Origin: Erysipelotrichaceae bacterium
GTDB lineage: Bacteria > Bacillota_I > Bacilli_A > Erysipelotrichales > Erysipelotrichaceae
Direction: 5' to 3'
NCBI GenBank assembly: GCA_022799495.1
Contig: JAAWON010000011.1
Span: 1 to 40,672, forward strand
Length of the DNA: 40,672 nt
Shown here: piece after piece, positions 1-7,562 of the stretch
How the letters are laid out: every line of letters begins with the position of its first letter
Position numbering within the stretch: the first letter of the stretch is position 1
Made by a program: the position numbers and the translations under genes
The notes under the pieces: model-generated
Database searches by the model: none
What the model saw: the letters and a program-made list of their open reading frames with translations, nothing else
What the model was told of the DNA's origin: nothing

Positions 1-2
1 CT

Positions 3-80
3 GAAATTGTCAAACTATATCAACCAATTCATGTGATTTCTGCTTTAGCATATCTTACTTTGAAATACATGAGTATATAA
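3..80 (+). CDS. possible C-terminal end of a gene cut by the window edge
   Basis: Frame 3 is open from the window edge to a TAA at 78-80, giving 25 residues that end in LTLKYMSI. This is too short to identify, and a chance open frame of this length is common. A weak dyad (CATAAG at 91-96, CTTATG at 115-120) follows, but it has no clear T-run. No product is proposed. Confidence 0.2.
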   Translation, partial: EIVKLYQPIHVISALAYLTLKYMSI

Positions 81-242
81 CATAACGTCTCATAAGGCAG
101 TATAATCATCCCCTCTTATGTTTAAAAAAGACCTGCAAATATCCATTTGCCAAAGAGTGATAGGATAAAAATACAGATTTCTTGTCACACAAACTTTACC
201 TTGATGCACTTCTTCCCTCCTTATGCATTCCTAATGAATAAA

Positions 243-277
243 GAAAAAACCCCAAGGTAAAATGGGTACACTTGGAG
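243..277 (-). terminator. intrinsic terminator of the XRE regulator gene
   Basis: Read on the minus strand, CTCCAAG (277-271) pairs with CTTGGGG (256-250), with one G-U wobble, and is followed by a run of six T's (249-244). It starts about 50 nt past the regulator's stop codon. The rest of 81-325 shows only small AT-rich dyads, such as GCAAAT/ATTTGC at 135-150, and no gene. Confidence 0.7.
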
Positions 278-325
278 TCTTTGTGGGATGTATCATCAGG
301 AAATAATTATGCAAACAATTACTGC

Positions 326-652
326 TCAACGACTTTGATTTATAATCGCTTGCAGAAAATATTGCTGGCTTTTTTTGTCCATAATACGGAAAAAACGAAT
401 CAGTTTGGTCTCACTTTTCGATAATGGCAGAATGGTATGTGCCTTTTTAGATAAATGAAACACCTTGTTGATATCCATATGGAATAGATCAATGATTTGA
501 ATAATCATATCCAAATCGGGAACACGTTTATTCAATACATAATTGTTTACCGTTTGCGGTGAAACATGAAGCAGTTCAGCTACTTCTTTCTGTGTCATGT
601 TTCGCATATGGATTTGCTGATTCAAATACTCGCCAAAGCCCTTTTTCTTCAT
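326..652 (-). CDS. XRE-family helix-turn-helix transcriptional regulator
   Basis: This 108-aa protein has one lambda-repressor-type HTH domain at about residues 14-66. The pattern MTQKEVAELLHVSPQTVNNY is typical: helix 2, turn, then a recognition helix beginning SPQTV. The C-terminal 40 residues are short and basic, with no sensor domain that I recognise. A purine-rich ribosome site (GGGAAAGGAAAG) precedes the ATG at 652. It is divergent from the gene at 780, and a perfect 7-bp inverted repeat lies in the shared upstream region over its own -35. This suggests autoregulation and possibly control of the neighbour. The family is clear; the regulated genes are inferred from position only. Confidence 0.85.
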   Translation of the reverse strand: MKKKGFGEYLNQQIHMRNMTQKEVAELLHVSPQTVNNYVLNKRVPDLDMIIQIIDLFHMDINKVFHLSKKAHTILPLSKSETKLIRFFRIMDKKSQQYFLQAIINQSR

Positions 653-681
653 AATTATCTTTCCTTTCCCCTAGCAATGCT

Positions 682-710
682 ATTATACCTAAAGAAGAAC
701 AGAAAGTAAA
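682..710 (-). promoter_or_regulatory. promoter of the XRE regulator
   Basis: On the minus strand the -35 is TTTACT (710-705), followed by a 17-nt spacer and then TATAAT (687-682). The -35 lies inside the left arm of the inverted repeat 706-728, so a bound repressor would block it. Confidence 0.6.
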
Positions 711-728
711 TGCAGATTGTACATTTAC
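706..728. promoter_or_regulatory. candidate XRE operator (GTAAATG-N9-CATTTAC)
   Basis: Perfect 7-bp arms, GTAAATG (706-712) and CATTTAC (722-728), are separated by 9 nt in the divergent intergenic region. The left arm overlaps the regulator's -35. The right arm ends about 25 bp before the TATAAT (753-758) that probably serves the gene at 780. The geometry fits a dimeric HTH repressor site; binding is inferred. Confidence 0.5.
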
Positions 729-752
729 ATGGGAAAAAATGAAAAAATCGGC

Positions 753-758
753 TATAAT
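753..758 (+). promoter_or_regulatory. -10 element for the gene at 780
   Basis: TATAAT lies 13 nt before the GGAGG ribosome site. No convincing -35 is found 16-18 nt upstream, so the promoter may be weak or activator-dependent. Confidence 0.4.
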
Positions 759-779
759 ATAACTATCTGAGGAGGTGCG

Positions 780-1844
780 ATGATGGAGTCTTTTCGTAAA
801 CGGACAGAACGTTTTTGGGCGATGTTTGTACAAGCGGAAGCGACACTTCGAGAAGCGCTGGACGAGCATCAAGAGGATGAGGCAGAACAGCGATTTCAAG
901 CATTGTTCTCTCGCTGTTTGTTTCATTGTCCTTGTTGGCTGCGCAAGCAAGAGGGACATTATCTGTGCATCGTGTCTTCGCAAGGGGATAAGTTGAAATA
1001 CTTGTTTCTTCATTATGTGATGGAAAGAGCCCCGTATGCGTGCCTTGTTCATTGGCAGTTTCATGACGCATTGCCGAAAGGAATCAGAACCAAGGGCACA
1101 CCGGACGATACAGATGAACGGAGTACACAGTTGCTTCTGCTGCCCCATTCGCTGCGGCAGCGATTTCATTTGGATGTGTATGCACCGTTTGAGACAATGA
1201 AGAAAGCAGAGAAAATAAAACTGATACATAGATGCTTGGATGATGCTGTCGGTGAATATGTTCGGATGTTTTTGATCGGTCAAATGAAGTTAGTAAAACA
1301 ACCGCCTCAAGCAGGTATTTCATTGGCAGATTTCAGCGCGTTATGTGAACGTGAGACATGGGTGAAGCGACAGCGCCATGCCCATCAAATTTTTTCCACC
1401 TATGCCATATTCCCCAATCAACAGGAATACCTGATGCGCAGTGATATATTTAGTGGAGTGTCCAGTCAACTAGAGGTTATTACAGATTATATCCGCGGTA
1501 AAGATCAGCGCATTCGACAAGCAAAGGAATATGGAATTGTGGTTGGCTTTTTATTTTATGAACATGCCCATTTGGAACAAAGTCAACGTTTATGGATAAG
1601 GGAGAATCTGGAGGAAACGATTGCGCAGATTTGTGTTAAGGATGGAATTGCCGAGAATATCGGTGCGGCTAATGGCTTAATGTATACCTATTTAGATTAT
1701 GTGGTATATGATTGGGAGGCGTTTGTGAAAGCGGCCTTGGCAGTAATGGAAGATGTAGATACCCATCTATATGGTTTTCAGTCATTGATTCACAATGAAC
1801 TGCCGCTTCATTTGGTGGACAATCGGCCACAGGGAATGAGTTAG
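780..1844 (+). CDS. hypothetical protein, 353-354 aa
   Basis: The protein has no signal peptide or membrane segment. Its N-terminal 110 residues run FW..F..AE..L...L, then a strand with IVSSQGDK, then ERAPYAC.VHWQF...LP. That resembles an uncharacterised family in which FW.WF, a strand ending in S.dG, and AP...W.v.aF recur; this resemblance is a recollection and is not certain. The middle is helical and basic. GGAGG (771-775) sits 4 nt before the ATG at 780 and 7 nt before a second ATG at 783, so the true start may be 783. It is transcribed alone, opposite the XRE regulator. No function is assigned. Confidence 0.8.
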   Translation: MMESFRKRTERFWAMFVQAEATLREALDEHQEDEAEQRFQALFSRCLFHCPCWLRKQEGHYLCIVSSQGDKLKYLFLHYVMERAPYACLVHWQFHDALPKGIRTKGTPDDTDERSTQLLLLPHSLRQRFHLDVYAPFETMKKAEKIKLIHRCLDDAVGEYVRMFLIGQMKLVKQPPQAGISLADFSALCERETWVKRQRHAHQIFSTYAIFPNQQEYLMRSDIFSGVSSQLEVITDYIRGKDQRIRQAKEYGIVVGFLFYEHAHLEQSQRLWIRENLEETIAQICVKDGIAENIGAANGLMYTYLDYVVYDWEAFVKAALAVMEDVDTHLYGFQSLIHNELPLHLVDNRPQGMS

Positions 1845-1951
1845 GCCAATGCATGGCATATCACAATCTAGCAATGCTTGCTAAGGCATAAGCAAAGCAC
1901 TACCTTTGAAATGAAAAAAGTAAATAAACAGGAGAGAAAAGGAGAATACAG

Positions 1952-2899
1952 ATGAAAGAAATCAGAATGAGTGATATTGAAGGCATTGAGGTGGGACAAG
2001 CACAGGAGGAAGCAGGTGGCAGTGGATGTAGCGTTATTTTATGCAAAAAGGGCGCATTTGCCGGTGTGGATGTTCGTGGTGGAGCTCCGGCGACAAGAGA
2101 AACGGATTTGTTAAATCCGGTGAATCTTGTTCAAAAAATTCATGCGGTATGTTTGAGTGGTGGCAGTGCGTTTGGTTTGGATGCGGCTGCGGGTGTCATG
2201 CGCTACTTGGAAGAACAGGGATGCGGCCATGATATGCGTTTTGTGAAAGTACCGATTGTCTGCGGAGCATCCTTATTTGATTTAGGAGTAGGGGATCTGC
2301 ATTGTCGTCCGGATGCGGCGATGGGATATGCGGCTTGCCAAAATATTCAAAAGGAGATAGCGCAGGGCAATGTGGGGGCCGGAACGGGAGCGAGCGTAGG
2401 GAAAGCGTTGGGGAGTGCGCATGCGATGAAGAGTGGCTTGGGGACTTATGGTGTACAAGTAGGGGAGGTGCAGGTTGCGGCTATTGTTGCCGTGAATGCC
2501 TGTGGCAATGTGGTGGATGAAAACGGTGAACAATTAGCCGGTGTATTGGTAGATGGTGGCATTCACTCGACCAATGATTTGTTATTAAAGCACTGTGAAG
2601 GACTGCCTTTGGGGAATACAACCATCGGCTGTATCGTTACCAATGCCAAATTGGATAAGGCACAATGTACAAAAGTGGCTTCCATTTCGCATAATGCGTA
2701 TGCCAAAGCAATTACACCCGTTCATACAATGAGTGATGGTGACAGCATATTTGTGATGGCCACGGATGCAGTGGAAAGCAGCGTGGATATCGTTGGAATC
2801 TTGGCTGTACAATGCATGGAACAAGCGATACGAAATGCGATCAAGCACGCCCACAGTGCCTATGGATTAACGGCATGGCAGGATATAAAAAAAGCATAG
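1952..2899 (+). CDS. P1 family (S58, DmpA-like) peptidase / aminopeptidase
   Basis: This 315-aa protein matches the L-aminopeptidase/D-esterase (DmpA/BapA) family of self-cleaving N-terminal-nucleophile hydrolases. Visible landmarks are DVRGGAPATRETDLL near residue 40, the glycine-rich CLSGGSAFGLDAA, GNVGAGTGASVGK, and the C-terminal DGDSIFVMAT block. Ser265 in that block is the expected nucleophile after cleavage between Asp264 and Ser265; relatives have Ser or Thr there. There is no signal peptide, so it probably acts in the cytoplasm on small peptides. AAAGGAG precedes the ATG. The 107-nt gap before it holds a small dyad (TAGCAA-TGC-TTGCTA, 1869-1883) and no gene. Confidence 0.9.
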   Translation: MKEIRMSDIEGIEVGQAQEEAGGSGCSVILCKKGAFAGVDVRGGAPATRETDLLNPVNLVQKIHAVCLSGGSAFGLDAAAGVMRYLEEQGCGHDMRFVKVPIVCGASLFDLGVGDLHCRPDAAMGYAACQNIQKEIAQGNVGAGTGASVGKALGSAHAMKSGLGTYGVQVGEVQVAAIVAVNACGNVVDENGEQLAGVLVDGGIHSTNDLLLKHCEGLPLGNTTIGCIVTNAKLDKAQCTKVASISHNAYAKAITPVHTMSDGDSIFVMATDAVESSVDIVGILAVQCMEQAIRNAIKHAHSAYGLTAWQDIKKA

Positions 2900-3031
2900 C
2901 AGCACAAAACAGTGTGAATCAGGAAGATGATACTGCATTTGTAATGCAAGAGCAATTTGTCTTGCGTATTTTAAGTGCCATTGCGCAGAAAGTATGGTAA
3001 AATAATCAGGCAGAATTATGAGGTGAACGTG

Positions 3032-3736
3032 ATGCTTACATTATCGAATTTATGCTTTGAAGCAGCGGGGAATCACATTATTCGTGATATCAGTGCTGAT
3101 TTTGAGGAGGGCAGTTTCTCAGTGATCACAGGGCCCAATGGCGGAGGAAAATCCACATTGGCACGCTTGATTATGGGGATGGAGCGTCCCACATCCGGGC
3201 AGATTTTGTGGGATGGCAAGGATATCAGTGGTTTAACAATAGATGAGCGAGCAAAACTGGGCATTGGTTATGCGTTCCAGCAACCGGCCCGTTTTAAAGG
3301 GATGAGCGTTCGTGCGCTTTTGACCCTTGCACATGGCAAAGCCTTGTCCCATGATCAGGCATGTGCTTATTTGAGTGCAGTGGGACTATGTGCCAACGAG
3401 TATTTGGATCGTGATGCGGATGCATCTTTATCCGGCGGTGAACTCAAGCGTATAGAGATCGCTACGTTGTTAGCGCGGGATTTGCGGCTGGCCATCTTTG
3501 ATGAGCCGGAAGCGGGGATTGATTTGTGGAGTTTTGCCAAACTGGTGGAAACCTTTCAGCAACTCCATGAAAATCCACGGCTTAGCATTTTGTTAATCTC
3601 CCATCAAGAGCGCATTATGAATATGGCAGATGAAATTCTAATCGTAGAAAACGGCAAAATTACGCAGCGCGGCAAACGGGAAGCGGTTCTGCCCACAATC
3701 ATGCAGGATCTTTCCTCCTGCGAATATAAGAGGTAG
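3032..3736 (+). CDS. sufC: SufC-type Fe-S cluster assembly ATPase
   Basis: This 234-aa ABC ATPase without membrane domains powers Fe-S cluster assembly on its SufB/D-type partner. Walker A is GPNGGGKST, the signature is LSGGELKR (SufC-like, not LSGGQ), and Walker B ends in FDEPEAGID. The Q-loop region AFQQPARFKG is typical of SufC. The start is the ATG at 3032, 5 nt after AGGTGA; an in-frame ATG at 2975 lacks this site and would add 19 residues with no counterpart in the family. The next gene begins 9 nt later, so the two are translated together. No sufS, sufU or second sufB/D copy is present nearby. Confidence 0.93.
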   Translation: MLTLSNLCFEAAGNHIIRDISADFEEGSFSVITGPNGGGKSTLARLIMGMERPTSGQILWDGKDISGLTIDERAKLGIGYAFQQPARFKGMSVRALLTLAHGKALSHDQACAYLSAVGLCANEYLDRDADASLSGGELKRIEIATLLARDLRLAIFDEPEAGIDLWSFAKLVETFQQLHENPRLSILLISHQERIMNMADEILIVENGKITQRGKREAVLPTIMQDLSSCEYKR

Positions 3737-3744
3737 GTGAGAGC

Positions 3745-4665
3745 ATGCAAGATCGAACAAAAGAATTATTACAAAGCATTGCGGGAATCAATGGGTTTCA
3801 GCCCGGTACTGCCTTTAATCTGCGAATGGATGGCATGGGTGTGGAGCGTCATTCCACATCGCAAGTCACAATCAAGCAGAAAACACAGGGCAGTGGCATT
3901 GACATTATCATTCAGCCGCATACCAAGGCGGAACAAGTTCATATTCCTGTATTGATTACCCAAAGCGGGATTCATGATTTGGTCTATAATGATTTTTATA
4001 TCGGTGAGGGCGCGGAAGTGGAAATCATTGCCGGATGTGGCATTCATAATGATGGCTGTGATGCGTCCCAGCATGATGGCATACATACATTTCATGTCGG
4101 CAAACATGCGAAAGTTATTTATCGCGAAAAACATATCGGCGAAGGGAAGGGCAGTGGCAAGCGCATTTTGAATCCGACCACCGCAGTACATATGGAAGAA
4201 GGCTCCTATATGGAGATGGAAATGACACAGATCAAGGGCGTGGATTCCACCAAGCGCAAAACCACCTGTGATTTAGCGGACAACGCAAAACTCATCATTT
4301 TTGAGAAGCTAATGACGCATGGGGAACAGCGGGCCGATTCCGATGTCACGGTGGAATTAAATGGCGCAGATAGTGTCGTTCAGATTATCTCACGCTCCGT
4401 TGGCAAAGATACTTCTATTCAAGTATTTCATCCGATTGCGGTTGGCAATCAAGCATGTCGGGCCCATATTCAATGTGATTCGATTTTGATGGATCAATCG
4501 AAGATTTCTTCTATCCCGGAGATAGCGGCCAATCATGTTGATGCGCAAATTGTCCATGAAGCAGCTATTGGTAAAATTAACAATGAGCAGTTAGTGAAAT
4601 TACAGACCTTTGGATTATCGCAAGAGGAGGCCGAGGCTGTGATCGTAGAGGGCTTTTTGAAATAA
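3745..4665 (+). CDS. sufB: SufB/SufD-family Fe-S scaffold protein (short form)
   Basis: At 306 aa this is essentially only the beta-helix core of SufB/SufD, far shorter than a standard SufB (about 470-495 aa). The C-terminal block keeps the SufB-type ligand pair: Cys244 in IQCDSIL, corresponding to E. coli Cys405, and HisGlu at 271-272 in VHEA. Other cysteines are in AGCGIHNDGCDAS. Together with SufC it forms a two-gene unit like the SUF-like minimal system (SMS) known from archaea and some anaerobic bacteria. SmsB is therefore an equally good name. Its AGGTGA site overlaps the sufC stop codon. It lacks the N-terminal half of classical SufB, which suggests a SufC2-SufB2 complex without SufD; this is inference. 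Confidence 0.88.
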   Translation: MQDRTKELLQSIAGINGFQPGTAFNLRMDGMGVERHSTSQVTIKQKTQGSGIDIIIQPHTKAEQVHIPVLITQSGIHDLVYNDFYIGEGAEVEIIAGCGIHNDGCDASQHDGIHTFHVGKHAKVIYREKHIGEGKGSGKRILNPTTAVHMEEGSYMEMEMTQIKGVDSTKRKTTCDLADNAKLIIFEKLMTHGEQRADSDVTVELNGADSVVQIISRSVGKDTSIQVFHPIAVGNQACRAHIQCDSILMDQSKISSIPEIAANHVDAQIVHEAAIGKINNEQLVKLQTFGLSQEEAEAVIVEGFLK

Positions 4666-4752
4666 ATCGCGCGTATGATTCCTGTTTATATGGGATGGCA
4701 ATCTCTTGAAAATTATTTTCATAAATTTTTCATATTTTTTTGAAAAAAGTAG

Positions 4753-4781
4753 TTGCATTTTCAAAATGCCTTGCGTATAAT
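4753..4781 (+). promoter_or_regulatory. promoter of the T-box/ABC transporter operon
   Basis: TTGCAT (4753-4758), a 17-nt spacer and TATAAT (4776-4781). Initiation near 4788 would put the start just before Stem I of the T-box. A perfect dyad GCATTTT-C-AAAATGC (4755-4769) overlaps the -35 and spacer. Confidence 0.75.
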
Positions 4782-4794
4782 ATAAAACATAAAA

Positions 4795-5023
4795 GCGATG
4801 AACAAGAGTAGTAACGCTGAAACCCATTGTAATAAGCGAACCGAGATTGGTGAAAGTCGGTCGATGAAGTAAACGTGAACGTGCTTGGGAGCTGTGTCGG
4901 CGAAGAATCATTCTGAGACGATGACCGTAATCCTTGCGTTAAAGGAAAGAGTGCTGATGCATATGCATCAGAAATAAGGTGGTACCGCGATTCAATCGTC
5001 CTTTGTGTGAGGACGATTTTTTT
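4795..5023 (+). promoter_or_regulatory. T-box leader (tRNA-sensing riboswitch)
   Basis: The leader contains the diagnostic T-box sequence AAGGTGGTACCGCG (4976-4989). This sequence forms the antiterminator and pairs with the NCCA end of an uncharged tRNA. Stem I features are visible: a GATGA kink-turn strand (4797-4801), AGTA (4807-4810) opposite GAA (4877-4879) as a loop-E motif, a distal loop with GGTGAAA (4849-4855), and a lower helix CAAG (4803-4806)/CTTG (4884-4887). The specifier must lie in GAACGTGC (4877-4884). GUG (Val), CGU (Arg) or UGC (Cys) can be read depending on register, and I could not settle which. The terminator follows directly. It controls the amino-acid ABC transporter downstream. 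Confidence 0.93.
4995..5023 (+). terminator. T-box regulated terminator
   Basis: ATCGTCC (4995-5001) and GGACGAT (5011-5017) form a 7-bp stem with a 9-nt loop, followed by T's to 5023. The left arm lies just past the T-box sequence, so the antiterminator and this hairpin are alternatives. Confidence 0.9.
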
Positions 5024-5072
5024 GTTTTAAAAAACAAACGAAGGATTCCATTATGATTAAGGGAGTGGTGAA

Positions 5073-5726
5073 ATGAGATTTAGTATAGAACGAATGTTAG
5101 ATTGGTTGCCCTATATTTTAGAAGGTTTGGGAGTGATTATCGGACTTTCATTGATTTGTGCGATCATCGGTGTAATTGTCGGAGTGCTGTGTGCGTTTTT
5201 AAAGAAGAAAAAGGGAATTGGCATGATCATCAGCGCCTATATTGATTTCTTTCGCGGAACGCCGGTATTCTTCCAATTGTATTTCTTCTATTTCGGCTTG
5301 CCCGGCTTAATACCCGGTTTTCCAACCAATAAATGGGCTTGTGCCGTAATTGTATTCGGATTAAATTCCGGTGCTTATCTGGCCGAGGTAATGCGTGCCG
5401 GTATTGAAGGAATCGACAAGGGACAAATCGAAGCTGCCAAGGCATTGGGCGTTTCACAAAAGGATATCATCAAGGATATCATTCTGAATCAGGCGATTCG
5501 CTCTGTTCTGCCGGCATTGTTCAATGAGTTTATCGCATTGACAAAGGAAACCTCCGTTGTCAGTGTGCTGGGTGTGAATGATATGATGAAGCGTTACAGC
5601 TTTGTCGTTGCGAAAACTTATTCACCGATTGAACCGCTGGTGGTTATTGGGATCGGATATCTCTGTTTGAATAAAGTGTTGAGCTTTATCGGACAGCGAT
5701 TGGAAAGGAAACTGGCCTATGATTAA
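5073..5726 (+). CDS. amino-acid ABC transporter permease (HisM/GlnP family)
   Basis: This 217-aa polar amino-acid permease carries the usual N-terminal HEQRo-type three-helix block and five predicted membrane segments. The EAA loop that docks the ATPase is clear (GIDKGQIEAAKALGVS), and DFFRGTPVFFQLYF is a family hallmark. GGGAGTGG precedes the ATG. The stop overlaps the start of the ATPase gene by 8 nt, giving translational coupling. As the only permease in the operon it should form a homodimer. Expression depends on the T-box upstream. The substrate cannot be read from the protein; it should be the amino acid sensed by the T-box. Confidence 0.93.
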   Translation: MRFSIERMLDWLPYILEGLGVIIGLSLICAIIGVIVGVLCAFLKKKKGIGMIISAYIDFFRGTPVFFQLYFFYFGLPGLIPGFPTNKWACAVIVFGLNSGAYLAEVMRAGIEGIDKGQIEAAKALGVSQKDIIKDIILNQAIRSVLPALFNEFIALTKETSVVSVLGVNDMMKRYSFVVAKTYSPIEPLVVIGIGYLCLNKVLSFIGQRLERKLAYD

Positions 5727-6450
5727 GTTGGAGCATGTTTATAAGGATTACAGTGAAACGATTAAAGTACTGAAAGATATCAACTTTACCTTTGAGGACG
5801 GCAAGACTTATGCGATCATCGGTTCCAGCGGTGGTGGTAAATCCACATTGATTCGTTGTTTGAATATGTTGGAAGTGCCGACATCAGGAACGATTACTTT
5901 AGATGATGTTGTGGTCAATGATCCCAAAACGGACTTGACCAAAGTTCGCCAAAAGATGGGCATGGTGTTTCAAAACTTCAATCTGTTTGCCCATATGGAT
6001 GCGAAGATGAATGTTGCCTATGCTTTGATGAAGGTCAAGCATATGAACAAGGAAACAGCATTTACTAAGGCAAAAGAAATGTTGGATAAGGTCGGCATGG
6101 GTCATCGTGTGGATTCCTATCCGCATCAATTATCCGGTGGTGAAAAGCAGCGTGTGGCGATTGCCAGAGCCTTGGCGATGGAGCCGGAGATTCTCTTATG
6201 TGATGAGCCGACCAGTGCGCTCGATCCGGAGATGACAAGTGAAGTATTGAAAGTGCTAAAAGATTTATCGCATACCGGTTTGACGATGATTGTGGTAACG
6301 CATGAAATGGCGTTTGCCAAAGAGGTGGCAGATTACATTCTCTATATGGACCAAGGTCAGATATTGGAATGTAGTACCCCTGAAGTATTTTTCAATGAAG
6401 CCAAGAGTGAGCGGGCAAGGCAATTTGTCGCTAATATGTTACAGATCTAA
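5719..6450 (+). CDS. amino-acid ABC transporter ATP-binding protein (GlnQ family)
   Basis: This 243-aa ATPase has Walker A GSSGGGKST, Q-loop VFQNFNLFAHM, signature LSGGEKQRVAIARAL, Walker B LLCDEPTSALDPEM and the H-loop VVTHEM. The order and wording are those of the GlnQ/HisP/ArtP subfamily. Its ATG lies within the end of the permease gene. It energises uptake through the permease at 5073. A 102-nt gap with no other gene separates it from the binding-protein gene. Confidence 0.95.
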   Translation: MIKLEHVYKDYSETIKVLKDINFTFEDGKTYAIIGSSGGGKSTLIRCLNMLEVPTSGTITLDDVVVNDPKTDLTKVRQKMGMVFQNFNLFAHMDAKMNVAYALMKVKHMNKETAFTKAKEMLDKVGMGHRVDSYPHQLSGGEKQRVAIARALAMEPEILLCDEPTSALDPEMTSEVLKVLKDLSHTGLTMIVVTHEMAFAKEVADYILYMDQGQILECSTPEVFFNEAKSERARQFVANMLQI

Positions 6451-6552
6451 AGACAAGGTCTGGCAGCTTGTTCATGGATGAATACGCAAGGAAGAAAGCT
6501 ATACTAGAAAGTGATTGACACTGTATTCAATAAGAAAGAGAGGAAAACAAAA

Positions 6553-7332
6553 ATGAAAAAATTAGTGATGATGCTTACAGTGGGAATGATGGTATTGAGT
6601 GGATGCGGTAATGGCAGTTCCGACAAACAGGGAAGTGACGAGAAAAAGAAGTGGACGATCGCCACAGTCGCACCTTATGAACCCTATGAGATGATCAATG
6701 AGAAAACCAATGAATTAGAGGGTTTCGACATTGAATTAGGTGAGGCGATTGCCGCGAAACTCGGTTATGAAATCGAATGGCAGAACTTGGAGTTTGATGC
6801 TTCTTTATTAGCTGTTCAACAGGGACAGGTGGACATGGTAATTGCCGGTCTCTCGCCGGAACCGGATCGTTTGGAAGTGATGGATTTCTCCGAGATTTAC
6901 TATCAAGATGAGACGCAGACAACCAATACGGTAGTGACCTTAAAAGATAAAGGATATCAGAGCGTTGCCGATTTAAAGGGTAAAATCGCCGGCGTCCAGA
7001 ATGGTACGATCCAGCAAAGCGCAGTGGAAGGAATTGCCGAGGAATATGCACTTACCATTGAAACACGTAAGGAATATGCCGATATCGTGCAGGAAATTCT
7101 GAATGGAAACATTGATTTTATGGTTTGTGAACAGGCAATGGCAGATAACAATATCGCAGTTTACAGCGAATTAACATCTTTCCCATTGGGTGTAGGCAAT
7201 GATTCCAGTGGTAATGCAATCGCATTCAAAAAGGGTAGTGCATTAAAGGCTGAAATTGATCCCGTAATTCAGGAGATGAAAGAAAACGGAGAAATGAAGA
7301 AGTTAATTGATAAGTGGTTCGGCGCAAAATAA
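6553..7332 (+). CDS. amino-acid ABC transporter substrate-binding lipoprotein
   Basis: A 259-aa family-3 extracellular solute-binding protein. The signal peptide MKKLVMMLTVGMMVLSGC ends in a lipobox (L-S-G-C) with Cys18 as the lipidated residue, so the protein is anchored outside the membrane. The mature part has the two-lobe pattern: GFDIELGEAIAAKLGYEIEW, then QQGQVDMVIAGLSPEPDR, and later VGNDSSGNAIAFKKG. The ATG at 6553 follows GAGAGGA and begins the signal peptide; an in-frame ATG at 6511 would add 14 charged residues before it. It is the third gene of the T-box operon. The ligand is unknown: the alternatives follow the three specifier readings. Confidence 0.94.
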   Translation: MKKLVMMLTVGMMVLSGCGNGSSDKQGSDEKKKWTIATVAPYEPYEMINEKTNELEGFDIELGEAIAAKLGYEIEWQNLEFDASLLAVQQGQVDMVIAGLSPEPDRLEVMDFSEIYYQDETQTTNTVVTLKDKGYQSVADLKGKIAGVQNGTIQQSAVEGIAEEYALTIETRKEYADIVQEILNGNIDFMVCEQAMADNNIAVYSELTSFPLGVGNDSSGNAIAFKKGSALKAEIDPVIQEMKENGEMKKLIDKWFGAK

Positions 7333-7417
7333 TTCTGCATAATTAGAATGATCTAAGCAAAAATTTTGGGCAGGATGATGCATGGCAGATTTCATATGCC
7401 AGCACAATGAAATAATA

Positions 7418-7494
7418 AAAGCAGAAGTGATCATCGTCTTTTGGTTCCCTTGATATAGAGGGCAAAGGCGAGACAAATGATTACATTCTGCTTT
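7418..7494. repeat. long nested imperfect hairpin between the ABC operon and the thermonuclease gene
   Basis: Outer arms AAAGCAGAA (7418-7426) and TTCTGCTTT (7486-7494) are perfect. Inside them ATCAT/ATGAT, GTCT/AGAC and CCCT/AGGG pair in nested order, giving a folded element of about 77 nt. A T-rich tract (to about 7505) follows on the plus strand. It probably terminates the ABC transporter operon, but it is more elaborate than a normal terminator. It could be a structured small RNA or a degenerate MITE-like element. No target-site duplication was seen. Confidence 0.55.
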
Positions 7495-7562
7495 TTTCTG
7501 TTTTTCAAGTCTTTTTTTATAAAATTTCCTAGGTATAATGGTAGAGGAGAAAGGGGATATAC

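Noticed and set aside
576-1283. Long minus-strand frame opposite the 354-aa gene
   Set aside because: Low-quality composition, no ribosome site, and it is the shadow of the plus-strand gene and the XRE gene start.
2975-3031. Upstream start for sufC
   Set aside because: The extra 19 residues are basic noise and no ribosome site precedes that ATG; the ATG at 3032 has AGGTGA at 5 nt.
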